Shown in pieces: positions 1 through 5,579 of a DNA stretch of 5,613 bases. Every line of letters begins with the position of its first letter. Within the stretch, counting starts at the first letter, position 1. This DNA comes from an uncultured Clostridia bacterium. Its GTDB lineage: Bacteria; Bacillota; Clostridia; Christensenellales; UBA3700. Location: contig CAMWPK010000102.1 in NCBI GenBank assembly GCA_947176115.1, positions 1 to 5,613 on the forward strand, in the 5' to 3' direction. The translations under genes and the position numbers were made by a program. The notes beneath the pieces are model-generated. The model was not told the DNA's origin. It did not search any database and saw nothing but the letters and a program-made list of their open reading frames with translations.

Positions 1-13
1 AATTAAAGGGGCG

Positions 14-33
14 CTGTGATATAATTATTACAG
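14..33. repeat. Imperfect palindrome over the M28 gene -10 region
   Basis: The arms CTGTGATA (14-21) and TATTACAG (26-33) are inverted repeats matching at 7 of 8 positions, around a 4-bp centre. The element covers the -10 hexamer and reaches the predicted transcription start, which is where a repressor would block initiation. No particular regulator family is recognised, so the operator role is inference. Confidence 0.35.
17..25 (+). promoter_or_regulatory. Extended -10 promoter of the M28 peptidase gene
   Basis: A perfect TATAAT lies at 20-25, preceded by TG at 17-18, which gives an extended -10 element (TGATATAAT). Transcription would start near position 32, leaving a leader of roughly 24 nt that contains the ribosome binding site AAGGAG at 43-48. 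The -35 region would fall at or before the window edge and cannot be judged. Confidence 0.65.
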
Positions 34-55
34 TAAAATTTTAAGGAGTTCCGTT

Positions 56-1372
56 ATGGAAAACAACCAATACCCGCACGGGCAAAAAATGTACGGCCTT
101 ATCAAAGAAGTCATAGACGTGACCGGTCCAAGACTTCCCGGTAGCCAAGAAGAAAAACAAGGCGCAGAGATTATCGCCGAACAAATTGAAAGAGAACTCG
201 GCGCTAAAGCCGTGACAGAAACTTTCAAGACGCCAAGACACGCTTGCATAAGCGCGATACCGTGGATTGGTTGGTGCGCTTTCATAGCTTTTTGCGCATT
301 CTATCTATCTCCAATTGCTTCATTGGTATTATCCGCGTTATTGCTCTTATTTGCAATAACTCACATCTTTTATTACAGCCATTTGCTAGACCCGCTCTTC
401 CCTAAGGACGAGTCGCAAAACGTGTACGCAGTACTTCCTCCGAAATCCGGCAATGCAAAATACAATATAATTTTGTCAGCGCATATGGACAGCAGTTGGT
501 GCTGGTTGCACTCCTATAAAAATCCGAACACAATGATGATAAAGACGGGACTGGGCGTAATTAGCGTAGTGGCTCTGTTGATTATATCTATTGTGACAAT
601 CGTATTAGAATCAGGTACCAGTATTTCGTTTATGGGCTTAAGGACGGTATTCGAGCGCGTATCAAGCAACGTGCACGACGGTAAGGATATCGCTACGATA
701 GTGATGTATTGCTTGCCTGTGCTCTGCCTCCCGGGCTTCTATTTCTTGACGCAATATCTCTCATATGACAAAAAGATTGCCGCTCCCGGCGCTATGGACA
801 ATTTGTCAGGCGTAGCAACTTGCATCGAAGTAGCAAAGCACTTCCAAGAAAGCGATAAAGACGTAGCCAAAGACGCGCAATTCATAGTACTTGGCACAGG
901 CGCTGAAGAAAGCGGACTTATAGGCGCTATGGCATTCGTCAAAGCGCACAAGGACGACAAGCAAATCGTTGACGAAAACACGTATGCAATCAATCTTGAC
1001 TCATTCAGGGATATGGACCATTTCAACGTAGTAAAGAAAGACTCGTTGCAATTCGTACCTTTTGACAAAGAACTTACAGAGCTATCAAAACAAGCGATTG
1101 ATAACTGTGGCGTACAATCGCATATAATTGAAAACCCTGTGGGCGGTAGCGACTCTACGGCTTTTGCAAAAGCAGGTATCAAAACCATTACTCTCAACGC
1201 GCAAGACCCGCGTCCGACCGATTATTACCACACTACCAACGACGGTATGGATAATCTCAAAATCGATACTTTGGAAAAAGGCTTCGAGGTAGTAACGGAA
1301 CTTATCAGACTTATTGACAAAAAGTACGCAGACGATCAAGATACTGCCCAAATGGTTAAAGCAGACGACTAA
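56..1372 (+). CDS. M28-family metallopeptidase with inserted transmembrane helices
   Basis: Predicted zinc-dependent exopeptidase of the M28 (aminopeptidase Y/Ap1-like) family, 438 residues. All the family's metal and catalytic positions can be assigned: His143 and Asp145 in SAHMDS, bridging Asp248 in GAMDNLSG, the Glu284-Glu285 pair in TGAEESG (general base and ligand), Asp315 in NLDS, and His392 in YYHTTND. The GGSDSTAF stretch (363-370) is also typical. There is no signal peptide. Four hydrophobic helices are visible: about 66-84, 85-106, 164-185 and 211-232. The first pair precedes the HxD motif and the second pair lies between HxD and the bridging Asp. An even number of crossings before each part of the active site, with basic residues before helix 1 and after helix 4, suggests the active site faces the cytoplasm (inference). 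The substrate is unknown. The start ATG follows AAGGAG at 43-48 with 7 nt spacing. The gene stands alone on this strand and converges on gap. Confidence 0.9.
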   Translation: MENNQYPHGQKMYGLIKEVIDVTGPRLPGSQEEKQGAEIIAEQIERELGAKAVTETFKTPRHACISAIPWIGWCAFIAFCAFYLSPIASLVLSALLLLFAITHIFYYSHLLDPLFPKDESQNVYAVLPPKSGNAKYNIILSAHMDSSWCWLHSYKNPNTMMIKTGLGVISVVALLIISIVTIVLESGTSISFMGLRTVFERVSSNVHDGKDIATIVMYCLPVLCLPGFYFLTQYLSYDKKIAAPGAMDNLSGVATCIEVAKHFQESDKDVAKDAQFIVLGTGAEESGLIGAMAFVKAHKDDKQIVDENTYAINLDSFRDMDHFNVVKKDSLQFVPFDKELTELSKQAIDNCGVQSHIIENPVGGSDSTAFAKAGIKTITLNAQDPRPTDYYHTTNDGMDNLKIDTLEKGFEVVTELIRLIDKKYADDQDTAQMVKADD

Positions 1373-1407
1373 ACGCCGATATTTATTCCCATTAACAATT
1401 CAATTAA

Positions 1408-1437
1408 AAATACCGCTACCTTACGATAGCGGTATTT
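1408..1437. terminator. Bidirectional terminator between the M28 gene and gap
   Basis: A perfect 11-bp stem, AAATACCGCTA (1408-1418) with TAGCGGTATTT (1427-1437), closes an 8-nt loop. On the minus strand the stem runs into five T's (TTTTTAATTG), a good intrinsic terminator for gap, whose stop codon lies 20 nt before it. On the plus strand it runs into TTTATTTAT, a weaker but usable tract for the M28 gene. One hairpin serving two convergent genes fits the 85-nt gap between them. Confidence 0.85.
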
Positions 1438-1457
1438 ATTTATCGTTGAACTTTCGA

Positions 1458-2510
1458 TTACTTCAATTCAGCAAAGTACTTGATAGTTCTTACCATTTGG
1501 CTGGTGTAAGAATTCTCATTGTCATACCAAGATACGACTTGTACTTGAGTATTGCCGTCTTCCATAGGAGCAACCATTGTTTGAGTTGCATCGAAAATAG
1601 AACCGAACTTGCTTCCGATGATATCGCTAGAAACGATTTCGTCAGTGTTGTAAGCAAAAGACTCGGTAGCGGCTTTCTTCATAGCCTCGTTGATACCTTC
1701 TTTAGTTGCTTGACCCTTAACTACAGCTACCAAAATCGTGGTAGAACCGGTTGGGGTCGGAACTCTTTGAGCAGAACCGATGAGCTTGCCGTTGAGTTCT
1801 GGAATAACAAGACCGATAGCCTTTGCAGCGCCAGTGCTGTTTGGAACGATATTGCAAGCGGCAGCGCGACTTCTTCTCAAATCACCCTTTCTTTGCGGTC
1901 CGTCGAGTGGCATTTGGTCACCGGTGTAAGCGTGAACGGTGGTCATGATACCAGACATGATAGGAGCGTACTCGTTGAGAGCCTTAGCCATAGGAGCCAA
2001 GCAGTTGGTAGTACAGCTTGCGGCAGAAATGATATTGTCGCTTGCCTTCAAAGTCTTGTGGTTTACGTTGTAAACGATGGTAGGAAGATCGTTGCCTGCA
2101 GGAGCAGAGATAACAACCTTACGAGCGCCGGCATCAATATGAGCTTGAGCCTTTGCCTTAGAGGTGTAGAAACCTGTGCACTCAAGCACTACGTCTACGC
2201 CAAGTTTTCCCCAAGGAAGTTCGTTAGCCTTTGGCTTAGCGTAAATCGTAATTTTCTTGCCGTCTACTACGATGTAGCCTTCTTCCTTAACAGTGCCGTC
2301 CTCATTGAGAACAGCTTCGCAACTCTCAACAGTGTGAGCGTTTGCATAATTGCCTTGTGTTGAATCATACTTCAAGAGATGAGCAAGCATCTTTGGGCTT
2401 GTCAAGTCGTTGATTGCTACGACGTCATAGCCTTTTGCGCCAAACATTTGTCTGAAAGCAAGACGACCGATACGACCGAAACCATTGATTGCAACTTTTA
2501 CGTTTGCCAT
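1458..2510 (-). CDS. gap: Glyceraldehyde-3-phosphate dehydrogenase, class I, NAD-type
   Basis: Cytosolic glycolytic enzyme that converts glyceraldehyde 3-phosphate, NAD+ and phosphate to 1,3-bisphosphoglycerate and NADH, working as a homotetramer (family knowledge). The 350 residues compare with a usual 333-340. The Rossmann fingerprint is GFGRIGR (10-16). Asp35 at the end of the second strand favours NAD over NADP. The catalytic Cys166 sits in SAASCTTNC, and its partner is His193 in TVHAYT. The phosphate-site segments STG (225-227) and AQRVP (247-251) are present, as is the C-terminal WYDNENSY signature (328-335). The S-loop reads LDGPQRKGDLRR, resembling streptococcal GAPDH more than the LDLPHKDLRR form. 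ATG 2510 is chosen over an in-frame ATG at 2561 because TGGAGGA lies 10 nt before it and homologues begin here. The gene is monocistronic, with its own promoter and terminator; pgk, tpiA and cggR are not adjacent in the window. Confidence 0.97.
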   Translation of the reverse strand: MANVKVAINGFGRIGRLAFRQMFGAKGYDVVAINDLTSPKMLAHLLKYDSTQGNYANAHTVESCEAVLNEDGTVKEEGYIVVDGKKITIYAKPKANELPWGKLGVDVVLECTGFYTSKAKAQAHIDAGARKVVISAPAGNDLPTIVYNVNHKTLKASDNIISAASCTTNCLAPMAKALNEYAPIMSGIMTTVHAYTGDQMPLDGPQRKGDLRRSRAAACNIVPNSTGAAKAIGLVIPELNGKLIGSAQRVPTPTGSTTILVAVVKGQATKEGINEAMKKAATESFAYNTDEIVSSDIIGSKFGSIFDATQTMVAPMEDGNTQVQVVSWYDNENSYTSQMVRTIKYFAELK

Positions 2511-2520
2511 AATATATTGT

Positions 2521-2527
2521 TCCTCCA
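2521..2527 (-). promoter_or_regulatory. Ribosome binding site that fixes the gap start
   Basis: On the minus strand TGGAGGA precedes ATG 2510 by 10 nt. The upstream in-frame ATG at 2561 lies about at the predicted transcription start and would add 17 residues not seen in the family, so 2510 is the supported start. Confidence 0.85.
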
Positions 2528-2566
2528 AAAATAAATATCTTTTTATTGCGATATCACGCATTTATT

Positions 2567-2595
2567 ATTCTAACAATAATTTACCGCATTTGCAA
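2567..2595 (-). promoter_or_regulatory. Promoter of gap
   Basis: On the minus strand TTGCAA (2590-2595, 4 of 6 to the -35 consensus) is followed after 17 bp by TAGAAT (2567-2572, 5 of 6), with TG placed as an extended -10 element (TGTTAGAAT). The expected start is near 2560, giving a leader of about 50 nt with no evident attenuator hairpin. Confidence 0.6.
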
Positions 2596-2671
2596 GTATT
2601 TTTTATAAAATTCCTTTATATAAGCCAAATTTGACAAAATTTTGACGATAATGCCCTTTTCTCACAAAATA

Positions 2672-2700
2672 AAACGGACCTCAGCATTAGAAGTCCGTTT
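2672..2700 (-). terminator. Intrinsic terminator of the two-helix membrane protein gene
   Basis: The 8-bp stem AAACGGAC (2672-2679) with GTCCGTTT (2693-2700) has a 13-nt loop and, on the minus strand, is followed by a T-rich run reading TTTTATTTTG. It lies 27 nt after the stop codon of the gene at 2727-3653 and separates that gene from the gap promoter. Confidence 0.8.
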
Positions 2701-2726
2701 AAGTCTTATTTATTCATGCGATATAT

Positions 2727-3653
2727 TTAAGCAACTGCTACTTCAAGTTCTTCGTCACCGTTTTCGCCGAAATTGTCACCGAGGTCACCGCTCTCGTTTC
2801 CAACGTTTTCGCCACCTTCGATGCTTTCGTTACCGCCGTTAGATTCGTCGGGATTCTCAGGCGATTTAATACCCAATATCTCTTGCGCAAGCATAGCCTT
2901 GAGCGCGCTCTTGTAATCAGTCTCTTCGCCTTCGATATTGTCGCCACCTTCGTTATTCTCGCCGTCGCCACCTTCGGAGCCACCCATTTTCTCAACGACA
3001 AGAGCAACTAATTTCTCGCCCATCGGCGTGTCGATAAAGGAGCATAATAAGTAATATACTGTACCCTTAATGCCGTAGTCACCGCAAGTGCCGTACGATA
3101 CGCCGTCAATCTCGACAGGCGAATCCTTAGCGTTCTTAGTCAATACTCCGTATCCTACTCCGAAGATTAAACCGAATATCAATACGACCAACAAACATAT
3201 TACTATGTATGAGCGTATCCATGACGTTCTGCTTCTATTGCCGACTCCAAAGAACCAGCAAATTCCGCAAATAACATTGACGAACGGGATAGCAAGCAAA
3301 ATGAACGTGCCAATCCAATTTCTAACTTTCATAGGATAGTTTCTCAAATCGTTTTCGTCAAACTTTGCCTGTCTTTTTGCAAGTTTCTTTTGCTTTCCGC
3401 TCATATTTGCAGTATTAACCTTTTCGGCTTTCTTTTTGCCTTTTCCTGTTGCTTGAGCGTCGTTGTTTGCATTAGGCGTCGCCGGTTGAGCGTTATTCGC
3501 TCCGTACGTACTTCTGCTGTACGCGCCGTTGCCTGCAGAGCCATAACCGCCACCGTATGGGGCGCCATAACCGCTTGTGCCATAACTACTGTACGATCCA
3601 GTAGGTCTGCCCGCATGATTAGCAGGTGTATTACTTTTCTTTTCTTTAGCCAT
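2727..3653 (-). CDS. Two-helix membrane protein with Gly/Tyr-rich head and acidic tail, function unknown
   Basis: 308 residues with four distinct zones. Residues 17-55 are low-complexity Gly/Ser/Tyr, with Tyr at 21, 24, 29, 33, 37, 45 and 50 in contexts such as SYSSYG and SGYG. Residues 70-97 are Lys-rich. Residues 107-171 hold two hydrophobic helices (about 112-136 and 147-171) joined by a basic loop (GNRSRTSWIR). The pattern PMKVRNWIGTFILLAIPFVN followed by W-F-G and a basic loop resembles a short membrane module I recall from many uncharacterised Bacillota proteins; the module has no function known to me. After a segment with Cys190 and Cys204, residues 224-308 form a Gly/Asn/Glu-rich tail with 24 acidic and 3 basic residues. 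There is no signal peptide, and the topology is unclear because both the head and the inter-helix loop are basic. The start ATG follows AGAGAGG with 5 nt spacing. The gene has its own promoter and terminator. Confidence 0.88.
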   Translation of the reverse strand: MAKEKKSNTPANHAGRPTGSYSSYGTSGYGAPYGGGYGSAGNGAYSRSTYGANNAQPATPNANNDAQATGKGKKKAEKVNTANMSGKQKKLAKRQAKFDENDLRNYPMKVRNWIGTFILLAIPFVNVICGICWFFGVGNRSRTSWIRSYIVICLLVVLIFGLIFGVGYGVLTKNAKDSPVEIDGVSYGTCGDYGIKGTVYYLLCSFIDTPMGEKLVALVVEKMGGSEGGDGENNEGGDNIEGEETDYKSALKAMLAQEILGIKSPENPDESNGGNESIEGGENVGNESGDLGDNFGENGDEELEVAVA

Positions 3654-3694
3654 TTTAACCTCTCTAAAAAAGAATTTACCTTTTCGTATCTAAC

Positions 3695-3724
3695 ATTGTA
3701 CATCAAAAAATATTAAAATGTCAA
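3695..3724 (-). promoter_or_regulatory. Promoter of the two-helix membrane protein gene
   Basis: On the minus strand a perfect -35, TTGACA (3719-3724), is followed after 18 bp of AT-rich DNA by TACAAT (3695-3700, 5 of 6). The expected start is near 3688, giving a leader of about 35 nt. It is the best-matching -35 hexamer in the window, which suggests substantial expression unless it is repressed. Confidence 0.7.
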
Positions 3725-3769
3725 TACCCCATAATTATTTATAGCGCCAAATTATGGTAAAAATACCCC
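3723..3769. repeat. Direct and inverted repeats just upstream of a strong promoter
   Basis: AATACCCC occurs at 3723-3730, overlapping the -35 hexamer, and again at 3762-3769, 39 bp away. Between the two copies lies an inverted repeat, CCATAAT (3729-3735) with ATTATGG (3751-3757), whose half-sites are offset by 22 bp, about two helical turns. This is the main content of the 209-bp spacer at 3654-3862. A role as binding sites for a regulator of the adjacent gene is inference. Confidence 0.4.
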
Positions 3770-3862
3770 TTTTTAGCGAATTTTATTACTATCAGGCATA
3801 TTTCTGACAATTATATACGAAAAGTTTTACATAAATTTTACTTTACTAAAGTTGATAAAGTA

Positions 3863-4357
3863 TTATCTATGCCCGTGACCGCCACCGCGAGGTCCTCCGC
3901 CACGTGGTCCACCGCCGTGAGGTCCGCCACCCATTGGACGTGGTCCTCCCATTGGTCCGCGAGGTCCGCCTCCTAAAGGACGAGGTCTTCCTATCGGTCC
4001 GCGTGGTCCTCCGCCCATTGGATGCATTCTACCTATTGGCGCGTGATGCCCTATATGTATATGTATAGTACGGTGAGGTCCCATTATTCTTCCTACAAAC
4101 GGTCTGTGACACATTGGGTCGTGGTAATATCTACCGCCATGATAGTAGAGTTGACGCGTCAATCCGCCGACTAGCGTTACGGCGACTAGCGTTCCTACAG
4201 CATTGGCGACAATATCCGACGTATCAACGCTCACGTAAGTATTAGAAGATTGCGAATACGCAGTGTCGTTTGTTGCGCATACTCCCGCGCCACATGAAGA
4301 ACAGTGAGTAGCGCCGGCTTTTAGACCGCTTCCGCAATGAGGACAAAAGTTTGCCAT
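3863..4357 (-). CDS. Zinc-ribbon protein with one membrane segment and Gly/Pro/Arg/His-rich tail
   Basis: 164 residues, function unknown. The N-terminus is a clear zinc ribbon, with Cys5-x2-Cys8 and Cys19-x2-Cys22 (CPHCGSGL...CSSCG), as in many Bacillota membrane-linked zinc-ribbon proteins. Cys27 is an extra cysteine. A Ser/Thr-rich linker (31-47) leads to a hydrophobic stretch (about 49-66) that could be a single membrane helix. From 67 to the end the chain has 14 Arg, 12 His, one Asp, no Glu and no Lys. A His cluster (95-112, including HIHIGHH) is followed by a 14-residue repeat of the form (M/L)GGGPRGP(I/M)G(R/G)PRP at 114-127 and 128-141, and then by GGGPR/H units to the end. The start ATG follows AAAGGAG with 7 nt spacing. 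The gene is preceded by its own promoter, 67 nt after the M29 stop. No clear terminator follows. Confidence 0.85.
   Translation of the reverse strand: MANFCPHCGSGLKAGATHCSSCGAGVCATNDTAYSQSSNTYVSVDTSDIVANAVGTLVAVTLVGGLTRQLYYHGGRYYHDPMCHRPFVGRIMGPHRTIHIHIGHHAPIGRMHPMGGGPRGPIGRPRPLGGGPRGPMGGPRPMGGGPHGGGPRGGGPRGGGHGHR
3919..4002. repeat. 42-bp imperfect tandem repeat coding the Gly-Pro-Arg tail
   Basis: Two 42-bp units (3919-3960 and 3961-4002), each beginning GAGGTCCGCC, encode the 14-residue protein repeat. A decayed third copy follows from about 4003, and shorter GGTCC-containing units fill 3877-3918. The block is visibly richer in G+C than its surroundings and could change copy number by slippage. 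Confidence 0.75.
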
Positions 4358-4388
4358 ATCAATACTCCTTTGATTTTATTCTGCTTTT

Positions 4389-4418
4389 ATTATATCACGT
4401 AAAGCCAGACAAAATCAA
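4389..4418 (-). promoter_or_regulatory. Promoter of the zinc-ribbon gene
   Basis: On the minus strand TTGATT (4413-4418, 4 of 6) is followed after 18 bp by a perfect TATAAT (4389-4394) with an extended TG (GTGATATAAT). The start would fall near 4382, giving a leader of about 25 nt. It lies wholly between the M29 stop and the zinc-ribbon start, so the latter gene can be expressed alone. Confidence 0.65.
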
Positions 4419-4424
4419 GCCCCT

Positions 4425-5543
4425 CTATTTTAGATTATTCGGATTAAGCCCCTTAAGTTCGTCAAGCACGAAAATTCCGTCTTTGCGTACGAGTACGTCG
4501 TCAAAATATATCTCGCCTCCGCCCATTTCTTTAGTCTGTACGAGTACTAAGTCCCAGTGTATTGCCGAGTTATTGCCGTTGAAAGCGTCCTTATAGCAAG
4601 CGCCTGGAGTAAAGTGAATAGAACCGCTTATCTTTTCGTCAAACAAGATATCGCCCATTGCCCTTGTAATATAAGGATTTACGCCGAGAGCAAATTCTCC
4701 CACGTATCTCGATCCTTCGTCGGTGTCAAAAATCTTGTTGATTTCCTCCGTCTTATCCGACGTAGCCTCAACGATTTTGCCATCCTTGAACTTGAGCGTA
4801 ATATTCTCGAATTTCATTCCGTTGCTTGCAGACGGAACGTTGTATGCTATCACGCCGTTGACGCTGTCTTTTACAGGAGCAGTATACACCTCTCCGTCCG
4901 GTATATTTCTTCTGCCCGCGCACTTGACCGCTCCTATTCCCTTGATAGAAAAAGTTAAATCTGTGCCGTTGCCGACTATATGGACCTTATCTGTCTTGTT
5001 AATAAGTTCTACAAGCGGAGTCATAGCTCTTTCCATTTTAGAATAATCAAGATTACATACGTCAAAATATAAATTTTCAAACTGCTCGGTACTCATTGCA
5101 GACATTTGGCTCATACCTTGAGTAGGATATCGCAATACGCACCACTTGGTATTGGCGACTCTTCTCTCATGATGAACAGGATGCGAATAATAGATATTGT
5201 ACACGTCGCGTCTTTCTTTTGGCACGTCGGAAAGTTCGTAGGCATTTTCTCCTCCTCTTATCCCGATATACGCGTCCATCTTGTCCATTCTATAACAACC
5301 AAAATCGCTCATTCTGTCTGCGCATTCTTTGTCAATACCCATCATTAATTGCCGTTGAACTCTGTTGTCATACAATTCTACGAAAGGATACGCGCCCACC
5401 TTATATGCTTCCTTAATTAAAGCGTTGACAAGTTGATAATCTACGCCCGTCGCCTCTATCAGAACGTTTTCTCCTTTCTTTAGTTCACAGGAGAAGTTTA
5501 TCAAATTCCTTGCCAATGTATTTATTCTTTCATCTACTAGCAT
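4425..5543 (-). CDS. M29-family metal-dependent aminopeptidase
   Basis: Cytosolic broad-specificity exopeptidase of family M29 (aminopeptidase T/AmpS/PepS type), which removes N-terminal residues from peptides using two divalent metal ions (family knowledge). At 372 residues it is somewhat shorter than the roughly 410 of the characterised enzymes. The hallmark NIPDGEVYTAPVKDSVNG (213-230) supplies ligand Glu218. Further candidates are Glu283 (VGEFALGVNP), His310 (SIHFTPG), and His329 with Asp331 (SAIHWDLV). The order and spacing fit the family's Glu-Glu-His-His-Asp set. No signal peptide or membrane helix is seen. The start is ATG 5543, preceded by GGAGG with 5 nt spacing. An in-frame TTG at 5555 would put this ribosome binding site inside the coding region, so it is rejected. 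Such enzymes usually serve peptide turnover. No terminator separates it from the zinc-ribbon gene 67 nt downstream. Confidence 0.93.
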   Translation of the reverse strand: MLVDERINTLARNLINFSCELKKGENVLIEATGVDYQLVNALIKEAYKVGAYPFVELYDNRVQRQLMMGIDKECADRMSDFGCYRMDKMDAYIGIRGGENAYELSDVPKERRDVYNIYYSHPVHHERRVANTKWCVLRYPTQGMSQMSAMSTEQFENLYFDVCNLDYSKMERAMTPLVELINKTDKVHIVGNGTDLTFSIKGIGAVKCAGRRNIPDGEVYTAPVKDSVNGVIAYNVPSASNGMKFENITLKFKDGKIVEATSDKTEEINKIFDTDEGSRYVGEFALGVNPYITRAMGDILFDEKISGSIHFTPGACYKDAFNGNNSAIHWDLVLVQTKEMGGGEIYFDDVLVRKDGIFVLDELKGLNPNNLK

Positions 5544-5548
5544 AATTG

Positions 5549-5553
5549 CCTCC
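5549..5553 (-). promoter_or_regulatory. Ribosome binding site that fixes the M29 start
   Basis: On the minus strand GGAGG stands 5 nt before ATG 5543. It overlaps the alternative TTG codon at 5555, which makes translation from the TTG unlikely. Confidence 0.8.
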
Positions 5554-5573
5554 AAAGCCTTAATTCATTGTAT

Positions 5574-5579
5574 ATTATA
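5574..5579 (-). promoter_or_regulatory. Probable -10 element of the M29 gene
   Basis: A perfect TATAAT on the minus strand is placed about 30 nt before ATG 5543. No convincing -35 hexamer is found 16-18 bp upstream, and the TG is one base too far away for a classical extended -10. An overlapping TACAAT at 5567-5572 is an alternative. Confidence 0.4.

Noticed and set aside
739..1197. A 152-codon open frame on the minus strand inside the M28 gene.
   Set aside because: It is a shadow of a gene with complete catalytic motifs, and no promoter or ribosome binding site is associated with it.
1314..2363. A 349-codon open frame on the plus strand opposite gap.
   Set aside because: It is antisense to the well-supported gap gene and starts inside the end of the M28 gene. 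It has no ribosome binding site and runs through the terminator hairpin. Its protein looks like no coherent fold. Biased codon use in a highly expressed gene commonly leaves such a frame open.
2511..2561. A 17-residue N-terminal extension of GAPDH from ATG 2561.
   Set aside because: The predicted transcription start lies about there, the only good ribosome binding site is before 2510, and GAPDH proteins begin at the Rossmann strand encoded from 2510.
3840..3861. A hairpin (ACTTTA with TAAAGT) just after the zinc-ribbon gene, as a possible terminator.
   Set aside because: The stem is only 6 AT-rich base pairs with a 10-nt loop and no T-run follows on the minus strand, so it is too weak to call.
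3877..4020. The repeat block as a possible CRISPR array.
   Set aside because: The repeats are contiguous, imperfect and in frame within a protein-coding gene, with no unique spacers and no cas genes in the window.
3863..4150. The Gly-Pro-rich tail as a collagen-like domain.
   Set aside because: The Gly-X-Y triplet phase is not maintained; the units are GGGPR and a 14-residue repeat, so a collagen triple helix is not supported.
5544..5555. A TTG start for the M29 aminopeptidase at 5555.
   Set aside because: The codon overlaps the GGAGG ribosome binding site that serves ATG 5543.
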